Shown: positions 6,607-12,302 of the stretch, one piece after another | Layout of the letters: each line of letters begins with the position of its first letter | Position numbering within the stretch: position 1 is the first letter of the stretch | Assembly: GCA_024644775.1 (NCBI GenBank) | Contig: JAHEHB010000100.1 | Location: 1-12,446, forward strand | Length of the DNA stretch: 12,446 nt | Source: Deltaproteobacteria bacterium | GTDB lineage: Bacteria > Desulfobacterota > Desulfobacteria > Desulfobacterales > SURF-15 | Reading direction: 5' to 3' | Notes under the pieces: model-generated | The model's database searches: none | The model's input: only the letters and a program-made list of their open reading frames with translations | What the model was told of the DNA's origin: nothing | Made by a program: the position numbers and the translations under genes

Positions 6607-6618
6607 TCAAGTGTGCCA
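6603..6618 (-). promoter_or_regulatory. Candidate sigma-54 promoter of the NifX/permease operon
   Basis: The minus strand reads TGGCACACTTGATGCA. The GG (6617-6616) and GC (6605-6604) are exactly ten bases apart, the -24 box is perfect, and the -12 box is ATGC against the consensus TTGC. Transcription would start near 6592, about 140 nt before the 61-aa gene. A dyad at 6662-6677 lies some 78 bp upstream of that start. In Desulfovibrio vulgaris the orp genes, which include NifX-family members, are sigma-54 controlled, so this type of control has precedent. Confidence 0.7.
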
Positions 6619-6661
6619 TTAATGATGCTTTTAATAAATGCCGTAAATTCAGATATCTATA

Positions 6662-6677
6662 TGCATATGCGTATGAA
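6662..6677. promoter_or_regulatory. Dyad operator candidate TGCATA-N4-TATGAA
   Basis: TGCATA (6662-6667), TGCG, TATGAA (6672-6677). The arms match with one mismatch. The same dyad, with perfect arms, occurs at 11812-11827 before the DUF1847 gene. It sits in a cluster of palindromes (AGATATCT at 6651, ATATGCATAT at 6659). It lies upstream of the sigma-54 promoter, so an activator site is more likely than a repressor site here. Confidence 0.5.
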
Positions 6678-6933
6678 AAAGGACTGCTGTACAGAAAATT
6701 TTAGAAAAATTTAGATTTGCCAGGTTGAAAAATTCCAAGAAATGTTAAGTTTCGATATTCAAAGCGATGCACTAACGCAGGGATGAGCAGCAGGTCAAAG
6801 ACTTACGAAATCCCGCATGACCTTTTCCTGTCTGCTCAATCCCGTTTTTCGGCGCCTCCGATATTTACAAATGAATTCAATCCATATTCACTGAAAAAAT
6901 CCAGTTCCGACATCAGTAGGACTATAACGGCAA
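6678..6933. other. Non-coding stretch, no gene supported
   Basis: AT-rich DNA between the operator cluster and the flavoprotein gene. It contains A/T runs such as TTGAAAAATTCC (6726 onward) that loosely resemble repeats at 2601 and 12022. A 52-codon plus-strand frame at 6783-6941 and a 25-codon minus-strand frame around 6850-6925 lack ribosome sites. No clear terminator was seen after the flavoprotein gene. Confidence 0.4.
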
Positions 6934-7518
6934 CTACTTGATTGAGGATTCGGGCACTAGCTTTTGGGCCATCTCCTCGGCCTGGGCCATTATTTCTGGT
7001 TTGTCTTTCACTTCGCCGACCTCTTCAACACCGGTTCCCCGAATTAAGTGAGTGTCAAAGCCAGCATAGGTTTTGAACAACCCCCCATAGCGCTGGAATA
7101 TATCGCTACAATATTCTTCTGGAAATTCCTGGGTAATTATCCACAGCATTTTTTTGCCGGGGGTAAAACGTACCGGATCAGGCCTATTGTGAAAGTCAGG
7201 TTTTACAAATGAGAAGGTCCGGTCGATGAATGCCTTGGTCTGGGCGCTGATATCTCCGAAGTAGACCGGCGTGGCCACCACCACTAAATCGCATGCACCC
7301 AATGCCTTAAGCACAGGCGTCAAATCGTCTTTTAGGGCGCAGTGTTCCAGCTTGGTCTTACAAGCATAGCATGCCTGGCAAGGCTTGAAGTCAAGCTCAT
7401 TGAGGATGTAAGTTTCGATCATTGCCCCACGATCCTCTGCCACTTCTATAAACCTCCGGGCGATGGTCGCTGAATTGCCTTTCTTGCGCGGACTGCCTTG
7501 TACACACAACACTTTCAT
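6934..7518 (-). CDS. Iron-sulfur flavoprotein / NADPH-dependent FMN reductase family
   Basis: 194 residues with a flavodoxin-like fold. The FMN phosphate loop is GSPRKKGNSA (8-17), and the flavin-contacting segment is TPVYFGDISAQTKAFIDR (83-100). Between them lies C47-x2-C50-x2-C53-x6-C60, the compact cysteine motif that in archaeal and clostridial iron-sulfur flavoproteins (Isf) holds a [4Fe-4S] cluster. This argues for a cytoplasmic electron-transfer flavoprotein rather than a plain quinone reductase. Two further cysteines at 76 and 137 are unassigned. The start ATG at 7518 has AGGAGG six bases upstream. It follows the AraC-type regulator gene by 25 bp and is probably co-transcribed with it. 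The natural redox partner cannot be told from sequence. Confidence 0.85.
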   Translation of the reverse strand: MKVLCVQGSPRKKGNSATIARRFIEVAEDRGAMIETYILNELDFKPCQACYACKTKLEHCALKDDLTPVLKALGACDLVVVATPVYFGDISAQTKAFIDRTFSFVKPDFHNRPDPVRFTPGKKMLWIITQEFPEEYCSDIFQRYGGLFKTYAGFDTHLIRGTGVEEVGEVKDKPEIMAQAEEMAQKLVPESSIK

Positions 7519-7543
7519 TTTTTTCCTCCTTGTCTACGATGGT

Positions 7544-8416
7544 TTATAATTTAATCCTTTGAGGCATCGTAGCGGAAGGAACATCCGTTGTATTGAAAAA
7601 ATGCGACATCATATCATCTGGGCCTATTACCGCACGCACAAGCGATGATTTGTTTTTCAGATAAGAAAGCGGGCTGTGGCCCGCAAAAAATTTGTACTCC
7701 CTTATGAGATGTGCTTGATCGCTGTACCCGCACGCAATGGCGAGGTCAGCCCAATCGAGACCTTGGTATGCCATTGTATGGGAAAAAACGCTTAAAAACC
7801 GCACAATTCTGCACATACGCTTGGGGGTCAATCCGACCAAATCAACAAAGCGGCGTTCAAAATGTCGTCGGCTAAGATCAAGCCATCTTGCGAGGTTTTC
7901 AATGCGAATCTGTCCCTTGCGATTCGAAATCGCATGCAGTGCCACTAATATTCTGTCATCATATGAATATGGGCTTGATAAGCGTGCAAGGAAAGCGTCG
8001 TCCAGAAGCTTTATCATTTCGGAAACAGTATTCGAATCGAAAAGTTTTTGTTCTAATTCCCTTCCAGATTTCCCCCATAGGGTTTCGATGGTCGTGCTGG
8101 TATCGGTTAATTCAATTGCGGGAACCTTAAAAAAGCGAGTGAACTGGCCGGGCATGAACTTAACTGCTACAAGGTCGGTTTGGCCCATATGTTCTGTCAA
8201 TAGCTGACGCGTAAAAGAACCAAATAATCTGCAACCGGAAAATACTTTGAGATTGCCGTTTTTAAATCCCAATAAAAAGGGCTCTCCAATATTTATAATG
8301 AGGCCAGGGCAACCATCGGCTGGAAAATGAAACATTCCTGATCTGACCCGAATATAAAAATAGTTTCGAATATAGGGCCTTAGGGCCGCATTCGGGGAGA
8401 ATTCTTTATGGTACAT
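7544..8416 (-). CDS. AraC-family transcriptional regulator with DUF6597-type N-terminal domain
   Basis: 290 residues. The N-terminal about 150 residues, MYHKEFSPNAALRPYIRNYF followed by FPADGCPGLIINIGEP and LVAVKFMPGQFTRFF, match the sensing domain (DUF6597-like) placed before AraC helix-turn-helix regions. The C-terminal two-HTH unit spans about 155-255, with LARWLDLSRRHFERRF as the first recognition region and GYSDQAHLIREYKFFAGHSP (230-249) as the typical second. About 35 residues follow the HTH unit. The start ATG at 8416 has only a modest AGGGA eight bases upstream. It is the first of two genes with the flavoprotein 25 bp behind. It probably controls that gene and itself; the ligand is unknown. 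Confidence 0.88.
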   Translation of the reverse strand: MYHKEFSPNAALRPYIRNYFYIRVRSGMFHFPADGCPGLIINIGEPFLLGFKNGNLKVFSGCRLFGSFTRQLLTEHMGQTDLVAVKFMPGQFTRFFKVPAIELTDTSTTIETLWGKSGRELEQKLFDSNTVSEMIKLLDDAFLARLSSPYSYDDRILVALHAISNRKGQIRIENLARWLDLSRRHFERRFVDLVGLTPKRMCRIVRFLSVFSHTMAYQGLDWADLAIACGYSDQAHLIREYKFFAGHSPLSYLKNKSSLVRAVIGPDDMMSHFFNTTDVPSATMPQRIKL

Positions 8417-8533
8417 GATAGTTTCCCTGTATATTCAAATCACATGCGCAACGTCAATGATTAGCAGTGCCAGCTTATAATTAAACAACATTTATAAACA
8501 AAACCAGCCTAAAATGGCGACTCTGTCAGCGCC

Positions 8534-8568
8534 GTCCCTCTGTCGGGCATTTAGTAAAAGGGACTAAA
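8534..8568. repeat. Nested inverted repeats upstream of the AraC-type gene
   Basis: GTCCCT (8534-8539) pairs with AGGGAC (8559-8564) across 19 bases. Overlapping it, TTTAGT (8550-8555) pairs with ACTAAA (8563-8568) across seven. The two hairpins are mutually exclusive. They lie 120-150 bp before the AraC start in a 278-bp gap that is otherwise very AT-rich. They may be an operator or a switchable leader. No gene is seen in this gap. Confidence 0.3.
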
Positions 8569-8694
8569 TAATGAGAATATAGAAGAATTGCGAATTGTTT
8601 CTAAAAAAATTTCAAAAATTTTGTTTTTTGTGTGGTAAAAAAAGTATAGATAAATTGTAAAAAAATGTTTTGTACCGGTAAACCCAATTCGATT

Positions 8695-10083
8695 TTATTT
8701 TATCTGCAGTTTCTTTTTTCGGTAACGAAAGGTGTGATGATTCACGTTAAGGAGTTTGGCTGCCTTACTTTCATTACCTTTAGCCATTCTAAGAGCTGCT
8801 TTAATATAATATTTTTCCAAGGATTCTTGCGCCATGGTTAAATCGATACCGGAGTCAGGGAGGGGAGGAAAAGCAAATGTGTCTTTTACTTGCTGTAGGG
8901 TGTCACCTTTTTCGGGGGCTCCCAATCCGAGGTCTTCGGCCTCCAAAACGGGTCCCTTGCCAACCAGAACTCCCCTTTCGATAACGTTTTTTAATTCCCG
9001 AACGTTGCCTGTCCAGTTGTGAGCCTCAAGGGTCCTCTCAGCTTGAGAGGAAATACCATTGAAGTTCTTACCAAATTTCCGGCTAAACTCGTATAAAAAG
9101 TGCTTTACAAGGGGCATGATATCATCGGGGCGCTCATTCAGCGTGGGTACTTGCACCTTGATAACTCCCAACCGGAAAAAAAGATCTTTTCTGAATTGGC
9201 CTTCTTCCATCATATTGTCTAGATTTTTATTTGTGGCGGAGACCACTCTTGTTTGAATCTGAATTTTTTTTGTTCCCCCAACGCGATAGAATTCACCCTC
9301 TTCGAGAAATCGAAGCAGCTTCGCCTGTGCTTCAAAACTAAGATCTCCTATTTCATCAAGGAAAAGAGTCCCATTTGCTGCTTCCTCGATTAAGCCTCTT
9401 TTACCTGATGTATTTGCGCCACTGAAGGCCCCTTTTTCATATCCAAAAAGCTCACTTTCGATAAGATCCTTTGGAATGGCCGCGCAATTTACGGTCATCA
9501 ATGGGCCTTTGAAATTAGGACTGCTGTAGTGGATAGCGCCGGCAAGCAGTTCTTTACCGGTGCCTGTTTCTCCAATGATAAGAATCGGGGTATCAGGACT
9601 CTTGGCCACCATCCCTACAAATTCCATTACATTCTGAATTTCGTTGCTTTCACTGATGAAGCATGGCAGGTTTTCTTTGAGGTAACTTTCTTGAAGATTT
9701 TGAACCTCCTTTCTTAACCTGATGGTATCGAGTACATTTCGGATGGTTACCTCCAAGCCATCCATTTGAATGGGTTTTACGATATAGTCATATGCACCCA
9801 GTTTCATGGCAGAAATCACGGTTTTAATGTCTTCAAAAGCAGTAATCATAATTACCAGAATATCCGGGTATCGACGCTTTATTTCCTTCAGTGCATCGAC
9901 GCCGTTCATACCTGGGAGTCCAATATCAAGAAGAACAAGGTCAGGGGGAACTTTCTTCATGGCCATTATTGCAGCTTCTGCAGTATCATAGGCCTCCATT
10001 TGGTAGTAGGATTCAAGGGCCATACAAATCCCTTCCCGTATGGTCGGTTCGTCGTCAACGATGTAGATGTTATAGGTAATCAT
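8695..10083 (-). CDS. Sigma-54-dependent response regulator (NtrC family)
   Basis: 462 residues with the full three-domain layout. The receiver domain (about 1-120) has Asp10/Asp11, phospho-acceptor Asp53 in LLDIGLPGMNG, Thr81 and Lys103. The AAA+ domain (about 140-370) has Walker A GETGTGKE (171-178), the sigma-54 contact loop GAFSGA (218-223), Walker B GTLFLDE (238-244), VSATNK sensor I and FRKDLFFRL arginine region (297-305). The Fis-type HTH (about 420-460) has NESKAAKLLNVNHHTFRYRKKK. The contact loop has Ser where GAFTGA is usual, a conservative change. The start ATG at 10083 has AGGAG nine bases upstream and a sigma-70-like promoter at 10171-10199. No sensor kinase is adjacent, so its partner is elsewhere. 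It is the obvious candidate activator for the four sigma-54 promoters in the window. Confidence 0.95.
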   Translation of the reverse strand: MITYNIYIVDDEPTIREGICMALESYYQMEAYDTAEAAIMAMKKVPPDLVLLDIGLPGMNGVDALKEIKRRYPDILVIMITAFEDIKTVISAMKLGAYDYIVKPIQMDGLEVTIRNVLDTIRLRKEVQNLQESYLKENLPCFISESNEIQNVMEFVGMVAKSPDTPILIIGETGTGKELLAGAIHYSSPNFKGPLMTVNCAAIPKDLIESELFGYEKGAFSGANTSGKRGLIEEAANGTLFLDEIGDLSFEAQAKLLRFLEEGEFYRVGGTKKIQIQTRVVSATNKNLDNMMEEGQFRKDLFFRLGVIKVQVPTLNERPDDIMPLVKHFLYEFSRKFGKNFNGISSQAERTLEAHNWTGNVRELKNVIERGVLVGKGPVLEAEDLGLGAPEKGDTLQQVKDTFAFPPLPDSGIDLTMAQESLEKYYIKAALRMAKGNESKAAKLLNVNHHTFRYRKKKLQIK

Positions 10084-10170
10084 TACGATATGCTCCTAAT
10101 TTATTGCGACGTCTCTAAAGGCTAAGGTCTTTGAATAATCACAATACGAAAGGTTTACATCAATGTTTAT

Positions 10171-10199
10171 AGTTTAGTCGCCCGTCGCGTTAGAGTCAA
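10171..10199 (-). promoter_or_regulatory. Sigma-70-like promoter of the NtrC-family gene
   Basis: On the minus strand TTGACT (10199-10194) and TAAACT (10176-10171) are separated by 17 bases. Transcription would start near 10164, giving a leader of about 80 nt. The boxes match consensus at 5 of 6 and 4 of 6 positions. Confidence 0.45.
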
Positions 10200-10208
10200 G
10201 ATACCGTC

Positions 10209-10395
10209 TTATCCGGGGCGTAAATCAAGACGTTTGGTAAGAAACCGAAGGTTTCCCCGCTTCTGCTTCGCTTCAGACGGGATCTTCGATTCGCCGCGGC
10301 GGATCAGCACCGCCACCAGTGGAGCTGGATTCATCACTACTTTTTTACTGAAAAACGGGATTTTTACGAGGAGGAAATAAACTTTGTCTCTTGAA
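10209..10395 (-). repeat. Palindrome-rich stretch after the thioesterase gene, possible dispersed-repeat remnant
   Basis: Contains GAAACC-GAA-GGTTTC (10241-10255) and CGCCGCGGCG (10292-10301), both perfect inverted repeats. It is more GC-rich than its surroundings. The minus strand is open here and reads VAVLIRRGESKIPSEAKQKR and onward, low-complexity basic text that looks like a translated repeat rather than a gene. The reading frame overlaps the thioesterase end and has no good ribosome site. The first hairpin could also end transcription, but no T-run follows. Confidence 0.3.
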
Positions 10396-10848
10396 TCAAC
10401 GGGGATATTCTCCTTTGAAAAAACGCCCTTCCGCTTCAACATGTACCTGCCCATTCTGTGTGATTTGGCATTCTAACGAAAACAGGACTCTTCGAGCGGT
10501 AGACACGATTCGCGTCTGTAAAATACATGGCGTATTTATCCCCACAGGCCTTCGGTAGCGGACGGACAGATCAGTGGTGTAGGCGACAAAACCATGTCCC
10601 ATACAGCATTGCGCCATCGAGGCATCGATTACCGCCGAGATGATGCCCCCATGGACAATGCCATCGTAACCCTGATGTTCAATGGAACACAGAAATTTCC
10701 CCATCAGGGCACCGTCCTCAGAGAAACGGAAGTGAAGGTTGTCTACAGGTGTGTTGTGTTGAAAAACACATTGTGAATGATGAGCGTCCTTAAGCTCTTT
10801 CAGGGTGAGATCGTAGTTGTTGCCGGGTCGAGCCGGGCATAATGGCAT
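10396..10848 (-). CDS. PaaI-like hotdog-fold thioesterase
   Basis: 150 residues. The hotdog core is seen as FLCSIEHQGYDGIVHGGIIS (52-71), AVIDASMAQCC (72-82), YTTDLSVRYRRPV (90-102) and a final strand VHVEAEGRFF (135-144). The HGG motif (66-68) followed by Asp75 is the catalytic arrangement of PaaI/YbgC-like acyl-CoA thioesterases, so hydrolysis of an acyl- or aryl-CoA is expected in the cytoplasm. The frame opens at a TTG at 10863, but that codon overlaps the ribosome site GAGGAG, which stands seven bases before the ATG at 10848; the latter is the start. It is a single gene with gaps on both sides. The substrate is not evident. Cys-rich MPLCPARPG at the start is unusual but within family variation. 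Confidence 0.85.
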   Translation of the reverse strand: MPLCPARPGNNYDLTLKELKDAHHSQCVFQHNTPVDNLHFRFSEDGALMGKFLCSIEHQGYDGIVHGGIISAVIDASMAQCCMGHGFVAYTTDLSVRYRRPVGINTPCILQTRIVSTARRVLFSLECQITQNGQVHVEAEGRFFKGEYPR

Positions 10849-10855
10849 AATCTGT

Positions 10856-10861
10856 CTCCTC
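10856..10861 (-). promoter_or_regulatory. Ribosome binding site deciding the thioesterase start
   Basis: GAGGAG on the minus strand, seven bases before ATG at 10848. It overlaps the alternative upstream TTG, which rules that codon out. Confidence 0.7.
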
Positions 10862-11043
10862 AATTTAGGCTTCTGCGTCCGTATCGTGTAAGGACCCCAG
10901 TGTGAAAGACACCCTGGCGTATCTCTTGTAAAATCGTATCAAAAGATAGCCATTAAAAACACAGTCATTCTCATGCGATCCTCGTTCCGTTGGGTTCAAT
11001 GGAAACTAAAGCGAAAGAATTTTGAGGCAATTTGCTTTTGAAT

Positions 11044-11781
11044 TCATCCAACATTTTCTTCCAGGGTAACTGTAACACCTCCCCCTTTATTGAATTTTTC
11101 CGCTGTTAATTTCTTATAGTAGGATTTGTACAGCTGAATGGCTGCCAGAGGATTATGGCCCGTTACTCTATCCTTTGCCACCAGAACGGTACATAAGGCA
11201 TCGGAATATTTCATAACCAGAGAATCATGCCCGACACATAACCCGAAAATAATATTGAACTCCGTGTTCGCTGAATTCATAACTTGTGCCTGAGTTATCG
11301 GGCTACACATACTTTCATATTCATCAGGGCTAACCTTTTGTTCTTCTTTGATTCCAAGAAATTCCTTGGGTGTTCTTCCGACTTTACACACAACAGAGGC
11401 CAATTCAAATCCCTGTTCTTTTAATATTTCCGATAAAATCTTTGCCTCATGTTGCAGCCCACCGCAAAAAGCGAGCCCCAGTCTTTTGTAACCCATCTTG
11501 TGTGCGAACTCGATCGTCTCCTGGATCCTGGGCTTTATGGCATACCGAGCATGCGGGTTGTCCTTTTCTTTGTTTACATAACATTCGCCCTCTTGAATGG
11601 TGGCATTGACGGCAAAGTCTCTTATTTCGGATTTGCCATATTCTGAAAGTGAGGCTTCCACCACATTACTAAGATTGATTGTCGGGCAATACACCGGTCC
11701 GTTTCCGTCCTCATGGCGGCATATTGTTCTTTCGATTTTACATTCAGCGCATCTCGGAATTTGTTCTGTATTTAGTTCCAT
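11044..11781 (-). CDS. DUF1847 metal-binding-like protein
   Basis: 245 residues matching the DUF1847 family of anaerobes. The N-terminal knuckle C11-x2-C14-x6-C21-R-x9-Y-C32-P looks like a zinc or Fe-S site. The rest resembles an alpha/beta sensor or enzyme: GYKRLGLAFCGGLQHEA (97-113, Cys106) then KILSEILKEQGFELASVVCK (114-133, Cys132). It also has MCSPITQAQVMN (158-169) and GLCVGHDSLVMKYSDALCTV (180-199), where conserved Cys and His cluster. No function has been shown for the family as far as I know. The start ATG at 11781 has AGGAGG four bases upstream. The gene is divergent from the FmdB-like gene and has its own sigma-54 promoter candidate and an operator-like dyad in its leader. Confidence 0.85.
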   Translation of the reverse strand: MELNTEQIPRCAECKIERTICRHEDGNGPVYCPTINLSNVVEASLSEYGKSEIRDFAVNATIQEGECYVNKEKDNPHARYAIKPRIQETIEFAHKMGYKRLGLAFCGGLQHEAKILSEILKEQGFELASVVCKVGRTPKEFLGIKEEQKVSPDEYESMCSPITQAQVMNSANTEFNIIFGLCVGHDSLVMKYSDALCTVLVAKDRVTGHNPLAAIQLYKSYYKKLTAEKFNKGGGVTVTLEENVG

Positions 11782-11811
11782 TTTTCCTCCTGTTATTTTA
11801 GTGTTCTTTTT

Positions 11812-11827
11812 TTCATACGTATATGAA
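11812..11827. promoter_or_regulatory. Dyad operator candidate TTCATA-N4-TATGAA
   Basis: TTCATA (11812-11817), CGTA, TATGAA (11822-11827), with perfect 6-bp arms, 30 bp upstream of the DUF1847 start codon. It matches the dyad at 6662-6677. Here it lies downstream of the sigma-54 promoter, inside the leader, where a repressor would block transcription. The ATA-N4-TAT core is reminiscent of ArsR/SmtB-type operators; that link is only a suggestion. Confidence 0.5.
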
Positions 11828-11923
11828 CTGCAGCATCAATTTGCAGCTAAGATTGCATGGTTTATAAACATAAATTACTCGAAATCTGGATGAATATTTT
11901 CCTTCTATCTCGTGACATTGAAT

Positions 11924-11939
11924 AGCACAATATATGCCA
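11924..11939 (-). promoter_or_regulatory. Candidate sigma-54 promoter of the DUF1847 gene
   Basis: The minus strand reads TGGCATATATTGTGCT. The GG (11938-11937) and GC (11926-11925) are ten bases apart; the -24 box is TGGCAT and the -12 box GTGC. Transcription would start near 11913, a leader of about 130 nt. Confidence 0.5.
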
Positions 11940-12021
11940 TTAACACTAATCTCTACTCATTCAGGGAATATCAGGTAATTGTATTATATCGTGTGATTAA
12001 GTACCATCGTCTCGTAGATAA

Positions 12022-12041
12022 GATTTGAAAAATTTCGAAAC
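12022..12041. repeat. TTCGAA-containing 20-mer related to 2601-2620
   Basis: Identical to the site at 2601-2620 at 16 of 20 positions, including an unbroken 14-base core GAAAAATTTCGAAA. It lies between the two divergent sigma-54 promoters, about 95 bp from one -24 box and 195 bp from the other. Confidence 0.3.
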
Positions 12042-12084
12042 CAAGATATTTTAAGAAGATGATACCCGCACCTCTTAATCATTT

Positions 12085-12129
12085 CATTTTTGCAATTCTG
12101 TAAAGACCCTACAATTGCATTTTTGCAAT
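12085..12129. repeat. Direct and inverted TTGCAAT repeats in the divergent intergenic region
   Basis: CATTTTTGCAAT occurs exactly twice, at 12085-12096 and 12118-12129, 33 bp apart (about three helical turns). Between and overlapping them, TGCAATT (12091-12097) and AATTGCA (12113-12119) form an inverted repeat, extended inward by TGTA/TACA. The dyad centre is about 146 bp upstream of the predicted FmdB start, a typical distance for an enhancer-like activator site. Confidence 0.45.
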
Positions 12130-12167
12130 ATATTTAATCCATCCCTTATCCAATGGTAATTATTGTT

Positions 12168-12178
12168 TAATCTGATTA
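12168..12178. repeat. Small palindrome at about -80 of the FmdB promoter
   Basis: TAATC-T-GATTA is a perfect inverted repeat centred 80 bp upstream of the predicted start at 12253. Short and AT-rich, so weak alone; noted because dyads sit at about the same distance in two other sigma-54 promoters here. Confidence 0.25.
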
Positions 12179-12226
12179 TCCATGAAATTCAGTATATTAA
12201 GATTTTTTTGATTTATCCGTATCATT

Positions 12227-12242
12227 TGGCACAGCAAATGCA
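12227..12242 (+). promoter_or_regulatory. Candidate sigma-54 promoter of the FmdB-like gene
   Basis: The plus strand reads TGGCACAGCAAATGCA. The GG (12228-12229) and GC (12240-12241) are exactly ten bases apart, with a perfect -24 box and ATGC at -12. Transcription would start near 12253, 50 nt before the start codon. Confidence 0.7.
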
Positions 12243-12302
12243 GAAAATACAATTCTACAGGAAAAATTAATCTCTTTGATCTGATTAAGTGGTGGAGGCG
12301 AT

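Noticed and set aside
6783..6941. A 52-codon plus-strand open frame in the gap before the flavoprotein gene
   Set aside because: No clear ribosome site, Ser/Thr-rich text without recognisable features, and its end overlaps the flavoprotein gene on the other strand.
7956..7971. Third copy of the TTCATA-N4-TATGAA dyad
   Set aside because: It lies inside the AraC-type coding sequence and has three arm mismatches, so chance is the simplest explanation.
8428..8457. TTGACG and TATACA boxes, 18 bases apart, before the AraC-type gene
   Set aside because: Transcription would start about five bases before the start codon and would exclude the ribosome site, so it is unlikely to be the working promoter.
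10209..10454. An 81-codon minus-strand frame as a separate gene
   Set aside because: It overlaps the thioesterase 3' end in another frame, lacks a good ribosome site and looks like translated repeat DNA.
10897..10916. Hairpin-like CCAGTGT/ACACCCTGG between DUF1847 and the thioesterase
   Set aside because: Needs a two-base bulge and has no T-run, so a terminator cannot be supported.
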